DNA of 64,000 nt, from positions 5,704,001 through 5,768,000 of the forward strand of contig CBDCXQ010000001.1 of the NCBI GenBank assembly GCA_965223835.1, in the 5' to 3' direction. Of this stretch, positions 51,361-59,987 are shown piece after piece. This DNA comes from CAVYXZ01 sp965223835 (lineage in GTDB: Bacteria > Chloroflexota > Anaerolineae > Aggregatilineales > Phototrophicaceae). Position 1 is the first letter of the stretch, and each line of letters starts with the position of its first letter. Position numbers and translations under genes: made by a program. The notes below the pieces were generated by a model. That model was not told the origin of the DNA, made no database searches, and worked only from the letters and a program-made list of their open reading frames with translations.

Positions 51361-53263
51361 TGCGTATATCGTCCGTAGTTTTTTCGGGTTCATCAACGTA
51401 ATCGAGATCGAGGAAATCATCCTCATCATCGCTAGCGCTGGTTGTCGCTTTGGGTTCCTTCAGGTCGCGCACTGGACGTGAAGGTGAAGCGGTGGCTTTG
51501 AGAGCGACTTCGCGCATTTCCAACCAGCTTGAGGGAACGTTAAATGGCAGCGTCCCGGTTACTTCAGCAAACCATTGGGTCATCTGGTCGGCTCGTCCGG
51601 CAACATCTTCGAGTAAGGGTAAGGGCCGCCCCCGCATATCAAACACCAGCCCGGCAGTGCCACCCGTCAGCTTGACGTTGAGGCGGCGCTTGCCACCAAT
51701 CGAAACCCCACGTCCCATGACCCGTAGCTGTACGTCAGCCGTCTGACCAACCGGTAGATTATAAATCCAGATGTGTCCACCATCAATGCGCTGCTGCACG
51801 GTATCATCCGGCGTCGTAATTTTTACTTCCAATGCTGGCCGATCAACGCGCGGAATGCCGGAAAGACTGATTGTTGTGCCCAGGCTTTCGAGGCCGGTCC
51901 GTTCCATCACCTGCACCACGGCTTCCGGTTTGAAAAAGGCCAGCGCACCCATCGCCGGCATGAGGCCAAACGGGTCGGCGCGCAAGGTCGTGATGCCTTC
52001 GGGTTGGAGTGTATCCAACAGCAACATGGCCGTCAGACCGCCGCTGCCGGTTTGCGTGAGGGCCGCACCAGCCCCAATAATCGGCTCAAAGGTTGGCAAG
52101 GTTGTGCCCGCCATCAGGTTCTGCTGCCAGACCGGTTGGGAAGCCGCGACTAAGCCTTCAATAGCTGCCCGGAGAAAGGCATGTTCCAGATAGAGTTCAC
52201 GGGTGGTTTCGGGAATACTGGCGGGCCGCAATTGTTTGTTATAGGCATATTCCTGCAACTCGGCCTCGGTTGTATAGAAGGGTAGCCAGCGGCTGATGGG
52301 TTCAATTCCCAGCGTCTCTAATGATTGCACCGCGCTATTGCCCTGTCCAATATCGGTGCGAATGGTGGTATGCACATCCCCGTTGACAAAGGCCGAGAGG
52401 GAACTGACTGCACTACCAACATCTACTGCCAGGGCATTTTGGTCCAGCGCCTGACCCAGATATTCCACCATCAGGTTATAGCCCTGCGCGGTGGGCAGTA
52501 CACCGAGGCTGGTCATCTCGGCAACGGTTTGAAAGCCCGTCCCGCGATTCTCTTTAAAGGCATTATAGGCCAATCCCAATTGCAACTGGGCACCATCAAG
52601 GTCTTCAACTTCAGGCGAAGGCCGCACGTTAGGCGCGATAAACAGACTGGTCAGGTGCGCAAATTTCGCCCGGATTTCGGGAGTCAAGGCACTGTTCCCG
52701 GCATACAAGACCACTGGTCGACGTGATTGATCGACTAAATTGAGCGCCAGATGCAACATGTCCAGCATTGCCAGCACCGGTTCGCGGGCGCCAAACTCAG
52801 CACCACCGGTTATGAACACCAGGTCCGGGTTTCTGCTGACAATAGCGTTCAACTTTTCTTCATCGTTTCGGGTATCGTTGAGGCTAAACGTATCAACGAT
52901 CTCAACATAGGTACCAGCGGTAGCGCGCAACCCGCTGGCGATGCTCAATTCCGGCACCAGCCCGATGAGTATGGTGCGTAAGGGACGACCTGCGCTGGCG
53001 GTCGCAACAAAATGACTCACACCGGAACGATCGGGTTGTTCGGGTGTGATGACGCGGCCTTCATCATCAACGAGGGTGCGCCCGGTAATATAGCTAATAT
53101 CTTCCAGCCCGTGTGCCAGCCCCACGCTGACATCATGGTACGGAAAGCCAGCGGTCGTGCGGGCGGTCGATTGAGCGACGAGGCGGTAGCTGCCATCAAC
53201 CAGATCGAGCATAATCAGCCGCGTATAGATGCTGCCGAAATCTGCGGCCAGAATCGAACTCAT
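51347..53263 (-). CDS. MutL/GlmL-family ASKHA protein
   Basis: 638 residues of the glutamate mutase L (MutL/GlmL) family, a branch of the actin/Hsp70/sugar-kinase superfamily. Phosphate 1 is SSILAADFGSIYTRLIMLDL at the N-terminus, LVFITGGAEFG follows, phosphate 2 is NALAVDVGSAVSSLSAFVNG (about 270) and the adenosine loop is PIIGAGAALTQTGSGG (about 395). In clostridia such proteins sit with glutamate mutase MutS/MutE, but neither those genes nor any B12-dependent mutase is here; the neighbours are membrane proteins. GGAGG precedes the ATG. The C-terminal 100 residues are charged and appear disordered. A mechanochemical or scaffold role in this operon is my inference. Confidence 0.88.
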   Translation of the reverse strand: MSSILAADFGSIYTRLIMLDLVDGSYRLVAQSTARTTAGFPYHDVSVGLAHGLEDISYITGRTLVDDEGRVITPEQPDRSGVSHFVATASAGRPLRTILIGLVPELSIASGLRATAGTYVEIVDTFSLNDTRNDEEKLNAIVSRNPDLVFITGGAEFGAREPVLAMLDMLHLALNLVDQSRRPVVLYAGNSALTPEIRAKFAHLTSLFIAPNVRPSPEVEDLDGAQLQLGLAYNAFKENRGTGFQTVAEMTSLGVLPTAQGYNLMVEYLGQALDQNALAVDVGSAVSSLSAFVNGDVHTTIRTDIGQGNSAVQSLETLGIEPISRWLPFYTTEAELQEYAYNKQLRPASIPETTRELYLEHAFLRAAIEGLVAASQPVWQQNLMAGTTLPTFEPIIGAGAALTQTGSGGLTAMLLLDTLQPEGITTLRADPFGLMPAMGALAFFKPEAVVQVMERTGLESLGTTISLSGIPRVDRPALEVKITTPDDTVQQRIDGGHIWIYNLPVGQTADVQLRVMGRGVSIGGKRRLNVKLTGGTAGLVFDMRGRPLPLLEDVAGRADQMTQWFAEVTGTLPFNVPSSWLEMREVALKATASPSRPVRDLKEPKATTSASDDEDDFLDLDYVDEPEKTTDDIRNALS

Positions 53264-53266
53264 GCG

Positions 53267-53905
53267 TTAACCTCCACTCACCCGCGCCAGAATAAAACCG
53301 ACCCGCTCACTGAAAATCGTCAGGCTGGTGAGAATGGCTGCTGCATATAATGCGCCCAGGGTAATGACGACGACGCCTTGCCCCAGGAATGTCAGCACGC
53401 GGACATACAACCGCTGCTGAATACGGCCATCAGGCAGGCGACGCGCCAGATATTGAAAGTACACCAGTGTGCAGACGACGCCTAACAGCAGCAGAATGCC
53501 GTTAATCGGGTTGATGGCAACCGCACTGCTGGTAGAAGCCATCAGCGGCAATAACGTCCCGGTGACTGCGCCCACCAGCGCCACCGCTGTGCCCACACCG
53601 ATCACGAAGGCCAGCGCAATGTGGCCGACCCGGCCTATACGTGGTGAGGTCTTCAGGAGTAACAACACGCCGATGAGCAGGGGTATAATCCCCAGCACAA
53701 TGTCGGGCACACCACCGGTTGGGTTTAAGACCCGCCCATTCACCCAGGGCCAGATCACGTTGTCCCAGGTGACGATGGCGATAAACCCGGCAGCCAGCCC
53801 GACAAAAACATAGACCGCAATGCGATACAACAGGTTGTCACCCAGGATGTAGCTAAACACCATTAGCGTGAGTACAAAACCCGCCCACAGGCCAATCTGC
53901 TCCAC
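53267..53905 (-). CDS. Polytopic membrane protein of the MutL-like operon
   Basis: 212 residues from GTG 53905 (VEQIGLWAGFVLTLMVFSYILGD), chosen because it starts one base after the stop of the 1426-residue gene and has AAGGGGGG upstream; an ATG at 53932 would overlap that gene. About six membrane segments (IAVYVFVGLAAGFIAIVTW, VLGIIPLLIGVLLLL, IALAFVIGVGTAVALVGAVTG, INGILLLLGVVCTLVYF). No family recognised. It is followed three bases on by the MutL-like gene. Confidence 0.8.
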   Translation of the reverse strand: MEQIGLWAGFVLTLMVFSYILGDNLLYRIAVYVFVGLAAGFIAIVTWDNVIWPWVNGRVLNPTGGVPDIVLGIIPLLIGVLLLLKTSPRIGRVGHIALAFVIGVGTAVALVGAVTGTLLPLMASTSSAVAINPINGILLLLGVVCTLVYFQYLARRLPDGRIQQRLYVRVLTFLGQGVVVITLGALYAAAILTSLTIFSERVGFILARVSGG

Positions 53906-53906
53906 G

Positions 53907-56900
53907 CTATGCCCCCCTTCGCAACACGGCACGGGCGATATTCACCAGCGCACCGACCAGAATAATCACAATGATGACCAGCAAGCCCAGATTCATGGCG
54001 TACCAGCGCGGCTCCGCCTGCGGTAGGGCCTGCTCAACGGCGAGGGTCGGCCCGGCGACCGGTGTTTCCGTAGTGAGCGCAGTTTCGGCTTCGTCATCGG
54101 TGTCAGCTATGGTAGCCGTCGGCTCCAGTTGTGCCAGCAGACCACTGAAGTCTGAACCCGCCATCACCACCACGATGCGGTCGGGTCGGGTCGCGCTGCC
54201 ATCCTCAACCGGCTCCACGCCAATCTCCAACAAGAAGTCAGCAATCCAGGCTTCCTGACCGGAAACGAGATTCGGATACTCAATCTGAATCCAGGAGCCA
54301 TCAGCATTGCGGCCCAGCACCACAAATTCGTCACCGGGGGCCGCTGTGCCAACGGGGGCGAAGCTGGTATTCGGGCCAGAGCGCACATTGACGTTACCAT
54401 CGGCGACCACCCGTGCGATCACCTGCGTTTCCAGCGTAGCCGTCGGTATGGGCGTGCTGGAGGGTTGTGACGTTGCCGACGGAGCAACGGTATCCGTTGG
54501 CAGGGATGTGACCGTCGCTGGAGGCGTATTGGTGGGCAGCGGCGGTTCAGTCTCGGTCGGCAGTGCGGTGTCCGTTGGCGCTGGTGTAGCCGTCGCTGGT
54601 TCAGTTGGAGCGGTTGTTGCCACAGTTTCGGTTGGCAATGGAGTCATGGTCGGCGCAGCAGCGGCAGGCAGTTGTACAAATTCAGATGATACCCAGCCCA
54701 ATGTGCCATCTTCCAGGCCAATATTCGTCCACGAGTCATCATCACTTGTCCCAAGCAGCAGGACTTCGGCACCGGGCGCTACCGAGCCGATGATCGCAAA
54801 ACCCACACCGGGGCCTTCGCGCAGGTTGATATTCTGATTGCTGACAATGACCCCAAACTGGCTAACGGGTTGGGTCGGGTCGGGTGATGTCGTCGGTACA
54901 AGCGTTGCAGTGGGTTGAACCTCGACGGTGGGTGATGGCGTAGCGTTCGGGTCAATAACCTGAGTTTCAAGATCTGTACTCAACAGATTGGCATAGGTGA
55001 GAGCATCGGCATACCCGACCAGCAAGCCGCTGACGCTGGAGCCAAGGTATGGCTCAATCAGCGGTTCGGCAGCGCGACCAGTTGCCGCCAGCAATGGCCG
55101 GTTGGACAACGGCGCGATCTGCTCCGCCCACGCACGCAAATCATCTGGACGCTCGGCAATGATGACAATCTGCGCAAAATCGTCTAAATCGCTGATTGTC
55201 AACCGCGTGCGATTACCGTGTAAATCCAACGCCAGTTGCGGGCCGGGGTTGGCACCAAAAGCGCGTAGGCCAGTGGCAGTCGCCGGGATATAACGCGCCA
55301 CATAATAATCTTCATTGGGACGCAGCGGGGTGTTGCGACCAATCACGCCCAACAACGGCGAATCAAAACGTCCCAGATCAGTCAATAGATTATTGGCACG
55401 CAGCAGCGCGACCGGGTTGGTGCTCACGATGACCGGCTCCACCTGTTGCGCCAGCATGTGTTGCAGCAGGACCCGTGCGGTGCTATCCAATTCAGCCGCC
55501 CCGGTCGGGCCATATTCCATGCCAACCAGTACCCGGTCATCTGGCTCTAAACCGGCTAACGCATTAAACACCGCCTGCTGCCGACTGCCAACCACAAATT
55601 CAGTCGGCGGTAGATCACCAATTCGAATATCGGCCACAAACGGCATGATGACCGCCACTGCTACCAGCAATGCGATCAGCAGGCGCGTCCACTTGATGTG
55701 ACTTACGAGACTGCGACGGGGCGCGGTTAGCGGCGCTTCACCCTCGGCTTCAAGCTGTTCATCTTCGTCTAGCAGGAATGGGTCTTCACTGATGGCCCGG
55801 CGACGGCCCGCAGCGACACTGGCCTGTTCCCCGGCGGTTAATTGCTTGAGTAACTCGACCTGGCTGGTTTGTTGTGCTGAGAGCACGATGGCTTCGGCCA
55901 TCCCCGCCATGCCAACTTCAGTCGCGGTGGTGCCTTCGGTCAAGTCGGGTGCAAAGGCATCCAGCCCTTCATCGCCTTTGGTCAGTTCTTTGGCAGACCC
56001 ACGATCATGGAGGCGTTGTAAACGATCCGGTAATTCATCAAGCGGACGATCTTCCTGGCCGCGCAAAATGGCGGCGGCTGATGGCCCGCCAATGGATGCC
56101 CCCGCTTCGGTTAACCAATCCGGCGTCTCTGGCTGAATGTCATAGGCTTCGGCCTCCGCCGGCGCAATATCACTAAATGCCGGGTCGGAGAACAAGGTGT
56201 CAAAATCGGTTTCTTCACTCAGCAACGAACCCGTATCAGGCAATTGGTCGACATCAGTCTCATATCCGGCCAACAACCGATCAATATCCGTCAGGCCTTC
56301 AGCGGGCACCTCGGGCAAGTCGTTCATTGAGGCCAGAGCATTTTCCAGTTCGGCCTCGTCATAATTTTCAATATCATCAAGCCAACCGGCTGCGCCCAGA
56401 TCATCGGGCGCCGGTTCATCGGCAAACCAGTCAATGTCCGCTTCGTCTTCAGCAGAAGTCTCATCTGCAAGGCCCAATGCGTTCAAAATATCGCCGTCGG
56501 GCAAGGTCGCCAGATCTTCCGCATCAAGGTCAGTTCCTGGCGGGGTTAGTGCATCGGTTTCCGAATCTTCTATCGTCGCCAGAAAATCATCAATATTACC
56601 CATATCAATGGCGGGTTCGAGATCATCAAATCCCTCACTGTCGCCAGCACCCAGGTTTGCGAAAAAATCGTCTAATTCGGAGTCATCGGCAGCTACCGGC
56701 TGTTGGTCAGGGCTGCTATCGCTGTCTGGCGTATCGAAATTGGCAAAAAAATCATCGGCGGCTGGGTCGACAACCGATTCGGTCGCGGGTGGCTCAAGAT
56801 CGGCAAAAAAATCATCGCCCAGGCCGGTCTCGGCTGGTGCTTGATCCTCGAGATCGGCAAAAAAATCATCCAGTTCACTGGTATCGGTCCCCGGCCCAGC

Positions 56901-58187
56901 GCCCAACCAATCGGCGGCAGCCGCATCATCGGGTGCGGCACCGGCATGTGCTGGTTCATCATCAGTAAACCACGCGGGCGCATCCGAAGTGTCCAACTCC
57001 TCCATGCCCAAAAACCAGTCTGGAATTTCACTGGCACCACTGTCCGCATCGTCCGCCGCGAACTGATCTAAATCGGGCAGTTGCTCTTCCAGATCACGCG
57101 GGCGCGAGGCGGCTTCCTGCTGCTGCGACCACTCATCATAGGTCAGGTCAGACGTGGCCGTTTCCGGGAGTTCAGCCCCAGATTCCAACCAGTCGGCAGC
57201 CAAACTGCCCGACTCATCAACCATACCCGACTCATCAGCCGGGGCTTCACCAGCAAGCCAGTCGGGTACGTCATTGATTGGATCGGGTTCCTCCGATTGT
57301 AGCCAGTCGGGACCCGCATTGATGTCAATGTCATCATCAGCGGCGGTTGGTGGCGGAGCATCCTCAGTCCCTTCTAACCAGTCCGGCACCGCCTCAACGG
57401 ATGCGGGACCAGGCGTACCAGAGGTCGGGGTTTCATCATCAACCTCGCTAGTTGACGCCAGCAACCAGTCCGGGACATTGCTCTGCAGTGCTTCCGCAGC
57501 GGACGTACCGCTAACAGCACCGGGATCACCTAGATCTTCGTCTGATCGGTTGGTTTCAAGCCAGTCAGGGAGTTCTGATTCAGTCGGTTTTTCCGGTGCG
57601 CCTTGTTGGCCCGACTCCACTGGTGTCCGCTCTAGCCATTCGGGTAACGTCCGCGGATCGCCCGGTGTCGGATCACTTGACGCTGTGGTCAGGTCGGCAA
57701 CGTCACCAATGTCGGTTGGCCCTTCACCGGTCAACCAATCGGGAACCGCATCAGGGTCAAGCGGCGGGGGTGCTGATTCGTCGACATCACCCAGACCGCC
57801 GAGGTCACCCAGATCAAGGTCAGGGGGTGTACCTGCGAAATCGCCGAAATCGCCCAGGTCAGCGTCTTCTGATGCGACCTCCTCACCCAGTTCAGTCGTG
57901 TCATCATCCTGCCAACTGACATCAGCCGCGTCAGCTTCAGCGGCAGGATCGTCCGTCAGCCAGCTTAGTTCATCGTCATCGGTGGTCGCATCCGGCCCGG
58001 TGGCTTCACCCTGCATCCAGGGTAATTCAGTCGTGAAACCCAGTTTTTGGTCCGGCGGGGTCTGATTCTCACCCTCAGCGCCCGATTGTTGCCAGTCAAA
58101 GGCTTCTTCATCGTGATCGTCGTCTGATTGCTCGTCGTCAGCATCTTGCAACCAGGAGAGATCATCCTTATCGAAATCATCACTCAT
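53907..58187 (-). CDS. Giant acidic repeat protein with SH3b domains, membrane-spanning
   Basis: 1426 residues. About 1-780 is acidic and apparently disordered, with some eighteen Trp/Phe units of the P-[DE]-W-L kind (VPDWLTGEG, LPDWLETNR, VPDWLAGEA, AADWLESGA) and five DD-FF-A-[DN]-[LF] units (DDFFADLED, DDFFANLGA) near 440-540. A membrane segment (RLLIALLVAVAVIMPFVAD) lies near 836-856. The domain after it (VLVGMEYGPTGAAELDSTAR, QIVIIAERPDDLRAWAEQI) is unrecognised. Two SH3b domains follow (NINLREGPGVGFAIIGSVAP near 1118; NVNVRSGPNTSFAPVGTAAP near 1260), separated by Thr/Pro-rich linker, and a C-terminal membrane segment (LGLLVIIVIILVGALV). Antisense ORFs across it are shadows of its codon bias. 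Confidence 0.85.
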   Translation of the reverse strand: MSDDFDKDDLSWLQDADDEQSDDDHDEEAFDWQQSGAEGENQTPPDQKLGFTTELPWMQGEATGPDATTDDDELSWLTDDPAAEADAADVSWQDDDTTELGEEVASEDADLGDFGDFAGTPPDLDLGDLGGLGDVDESAPPPLDPDAVPDWLTGEGPTDIGDVADLTTASSDPTPGDPRTLPEWLERTPVESGQQGAPEKPTESELPDWLETNRSDEDLGDPGAVSGTSAAEALQSNVPDWLLASTSEVDDETPTSGTPGPASVEAVPDWLEGTEDAPPPTAADDDIDINAGPDWLQSEEPDPINDVPDWLAGEAPADESGMVDESGSLAADWLESGAELPETATSDLTYDEWSQQQEAASRPRDLEEQLPDLDQFAADDADSGASEIPDWFLGMEELDTSDAPAWFTDDEPAHAGAAPDDAAAADWLGAGPGTDTSELDDFFADLEDQAPAETGLGDDFFADLEPPATESVVDPAADDFFANFDTPDSDSSPDQQPVAADDSELDDFFANLGAGDSEGFDDLEPAIDMGNIDDFLATIEDSETDALTPPGTDLDAEDLATLPDGDILNALGLADETSAEDEADIDWFADEPAPDDLGAAGWLDDIENYDEAELENALASMNDLPEVPAEGLTDIDRLLAGYETDVDQLPDTGSLLSEETDFDTLFSDPAFSDIAPAEAEAYDIQPETPDWLTEAGASIGGPSAAAILRGQEDRPLDELPDRLQRLHDRGSAKELTKGDEGLDAFAPDLTEGTTATEVGMAGMAEAIVLSAQQTSQVELLKQLTAGEQASVAAGRRRAISEDPFLLDEDEQLEAEGEAPLTAPRRSLVSHIKWTRLLIALLVAVAVIMPFVADIRIGDLPPTEFVVGSRQQAVFNALAGLEPDDRVLVGMEYGPTGAAELDSTARVLLQHMLAQQVEPVIVSTNPVALLRANNLLTDLGRFDSPLLGVIGRNTPLRPNEDYYVARYIPATATGLRAFGANPGPQLALDLHGNRTRLTISDLDDFAQIVIIAERPDDLRAWAEQIAPLSNRPLLAATGRAAEPLIEPYLGSSVSGLLVGYADALTYANLLSTDLETQVIDPNATPSPTVEVQPTATLVPTTSPDPTQPVSQFGVIVSNQNINLREGPGVGFAIIGSVAPGAEVLLLGTSDDDSWTNIGLEDGTLGWVSSEFVQLPAAAAPTMTPLPTETVATTAPTEPATATPAPTDTALPTETEPPLPTNTPPATVTSLPTDTVAPSATSQPSSTPIPTATLETQVIARVVADGNVNVRSGPNTSFAPVGTAAPGDEFVVLGRNADGSWIQIEYPNLVSGQEAWIADFLLEIGVEPVEDGSATRPDRIVVVMAGSDFSGLLAQLEPTATIADTDDEAETALTTETPVAGPTLAVEQALPQAEPRWYAMNLGLLVIIVIILVGALVNIARAVLRRGA

Positions 58188-58193
58188 AAAATA

Positions 58194-58826
58194 TTATTCC
58201 CGGTACGAACGGTCCTGACCAATCAGTACACGAATACCTGTCACCACCGTTGCCAGCGCAATGCCCAGCAGAATGCCGCGTGCCCCGGCGCTCACTGGCA
58301 CGGCCAGTAGCCAATCACGCACGGTCGCAACAAATGATAAATTGGGTAATGGTAGTGCCCCGATCAGCACGATCAGCAAGGCGATCACGAACAGCAGTCC
58401 CCAGCCCGAAACGCGTTTGCGCAGTACCCGGGCCGCCCCATAGACCAGCGCAAACAACAGCAAGCCCGCCAGCGCAGATTCGATGGAAACTTGTACCTGT
58501 TCCAGTAAAATTGTCGTCAGGGCCGGTTCAAGATTCAAAACATTCAGGCGTTCCAATATCGTCAATATGATGACCGCCAGCAGGCTGATGAGCAGCACCA
58601 GACTATAAATCCAGCCATCTTTGCGCCCAAATAAACGGCCCAGATGCACGACCAGCAGGTTAAAAATGCCAATGAGCACCGTCATCGCAATGGTGATGCT
58701 CACGAGTTCCAGGAACAAAGTTGCCGGGGCCACCAGTACGGGTGTGTCAACCAGCAGCCCAAAAAGCGTGATGACGCCAAAGACGATCACAATCACGGTT
58801 GCCAGCGTGCCGATTAGTCGTCTCAC
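58194..58826 (-). CDS. Polytopic membrane protein of the MutL-like operon
   Basis: 210 residues, GTG start, with GGGGGC about eight bases upstream. About six membrane segments (GTLATVIVIVFGVITLFGLLV, ATLFLELVSITIAMTVLIGIFNLLVV, WIYSLVLLISLLAVIILTIL, ALAGLLLFALVYGAARVL, LLFVIALLIVLIGALPL, AGARGILLGIALATVVTGIRVLIG). Family not recognised. It sits three bases after one gene and six before the 1426-residue gene, so it is tightly co-translated. Confidence 0.8.
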   Translation of the reverse strand: MRRLIGTLATVIVIVFGVITLFGLLVDTPVLVAPATLFLELVSITIAMTVLIGIFNLLVVHLGRLFGRKDGWIYSLVLLISLLAVIILTILERLNVLNLEPALTTILLEQVQVSIESALAGLLLFALVYGAARVLRKRVSGWGLLFVIALLIVLIGALPLPNLSFVATVRDWLLAVPVSAGARGILLGIALATVVTGIRVLIGQDRSYRE

Positions 58827-58829
58827 GAC

Positions 58830-59639
58830 TTAGCCCCCAAGTATGCTGAGTATGCTACTCAAAATATCGCCAAACACGGGCGCGAGCGTTTCGTTGGACT
58901 GGACTATCGCCGCTAGAATCAGCAATACGATCACCAGCCAGCGCAGGGCATCCAGCGTGACCAGCGCCGCTTTCTGACTGGCTTCTTCGCCCAGATATGC
59001 GCCCGCCGCAAAGATTTGCTCACCGATTAAAGGCTGGTCGCTGAAGGCATAGGCCACCGCTTGACCGGTCAAATCGTCACTGGCTGCGATAACTGACTGT
59101 TCTTGCCGCACGGTCCCGGCGGTGATTAACGCCAGTTCTGGCCCAAAACTGCCGACCAGCACATTGGTATTGACCTTTTCCACGCTTAACGCCGCGGTCA
59201 AAGCCGCTCCGAATGCCAGCGACCGTGGCCCCGCCGGATACCAGCGCACACCGCTGGCCTCATAATTGGTCAACAGGCCGCGCGATTCATAGGCGCGACG
59301 CAGGGTGTCATAACCCAGTGGAATCGCCGTCGAGTCGCTGGTCGTAATCAATGGTGAGGTTGCTCCAATCGCTGCTTGTTGGGCGACACGGTAAAAAAAC
59401 TCCGCATTTGCCAGCGCCAGCAACGTTTGCCCGCCGCCGATACCGGCACTGCCCAGCGACATATGCACCGGTCGATTGGCTTCAATCGAGGAACCCACCA
59501 TCAAAGGTAGCGCATCATAAGCTGGGATCGCCTTGAGCGGGAAGGCATTGCGTCGCCGCCGGATGACCTGAGTGGCGATGGGCATCGCCACGAAAGCAAT
59601 CATGATAATAAGGAGACCAACGATATTATTGTCGTTCAA
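58830..59639 (-). CDS. Membrane-anchored unknown protein of the MutL-like operon
   Basis: 269 residues if TTG 59639 (LNDNNIVGLLIIMIAF) is the start, after GGGGGAG and overlapping the upstream stop by 14 bases; the frame itself opens at 59804 but the extra part reads poorly. One N-terminal membrane segment, then a soluble domain (RRRRNAFPLKAIPAYDALPLMVGSSIEANRPVHMSLG, GYDTLRRAYESRGLL, ANVLVGSFGPELALITAGTVR-like block) and a C-terminal membrane segment (LRWLVIVLLILAAIVQS). It has the look of the DUF6754 family, which I recall only by pattern. Possible structural relationship to the extracytoplasmic part of the 1426-residue protein. Confidence 0.75.
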   Translation of the reverse strand: MNDNNIVGLLIIMIAFVAMPIATQVIRRRRNAFPLKAIPAYDALPLMVGSSIEANRPVHMSLGSAGIGGGQTLLALANAEFFYRVAQQAAIGATSPLITTSDSTAIPLGYDTLRRAYESRGLLTNYEASGVRWYPAGPRSLAFGAALTAALSVEKVNTNVLVGSFGPELALITAGTVRQEQSVIAASDDLTGQAVAYAFSDQPLIGEQIFAAGAYLGEEASQKAALVTLDALRWLVIVLLILAAIVQSNETLAPVFGDILSSILSILGG

Positions 59640-59880
59640 CGTGCTCCCCCGGTGTTTCATCCAATAACTGACGCAACTGTTCGACGCCATTAGGCTGCTC
59701 AAGCGCGGCGGCAATGTGGCCCATCCACGCTGCGCCGTTCCATAAACTGGCTGCTGGTTGTGCGATGTAAAGCAGTTGTGCCCCCACAGGACCCAACGGT
59801 TCAAATATGTCCAACAATACCCGCACTGGCACGGTCAGACCCCGGTCTTTCACCTGTTGAATCCAGTCGTTTTCAACCAT
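59626..59880 (-). CDS. Small first gene of the MutL-like operon
   Basis: 84 residues from ATG 59880 (MVENDWIQQVKDRGLTVP), placed seven bases after a -10 box; an ATG at 59907 would lie upstream of that box. Soluble, helical: VRVLLDIFEPLGPVGAQLLY, AQPAASLWNGAAWMGHIAAA and LEQPNGVEQLRQLLDETPGE. The 'LDI.EPLGP.GAQLLY..QP' stretch suggests a peripheral membrane protein that helps an alpha-helical complex. I do not recognise it. Its stop overlaps the next start by 14 bases. Confidence 0.72.
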   Translation of the reverse strand: MVENDWIQQVKDRGLTVPVRVLLDIFEPLGPVGAQLLYIAQPAASLWNGAAWMGHIAAALEQPNGVEQLRQLLDETPGEHVERQ

Positions 59881-59893
59881 AACGGACAGTATA
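59881..59893 (-). promoter_or_regulatory. Probable leaderless promoter of the MutL-like operon
   Basis: On the minus strand TATACT (plus 59888-59893) is followed by seven bases and the ATG at 59880. The spacing puts the transcript start at the start codon. The -35 is not distinct. Confidence 0.5.
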
Positions 59894-59987
59894 GCACAGC
59901 CCCTCAATGCACGAAACTCGCCCGGTCGTTAGGCTATGTCGATATAAGTATGCAGCGTTGCGATCATTATGGGTTATGATGTTGGCT

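Noticed and set aside
51347..53263. A DNA mismatch repair role for the MutL-like protein.
   Set aside because: The sequence has ASKHA phosphate loops, not the GHKL ATPase of mismatch-repair MutL; only the gene name is shared.
57154..58065. A 303-residue plus-strand ORF rich in Ser and Pro across the giant repeat gene.
   Set aside because: It is the antisense reflection of the Asp/Ser/Pro codons of the 1426-residue protein; the same holds for 56177-56968, 56434-56844 and 54307-54837. No ribosome site, start context or family supports them.
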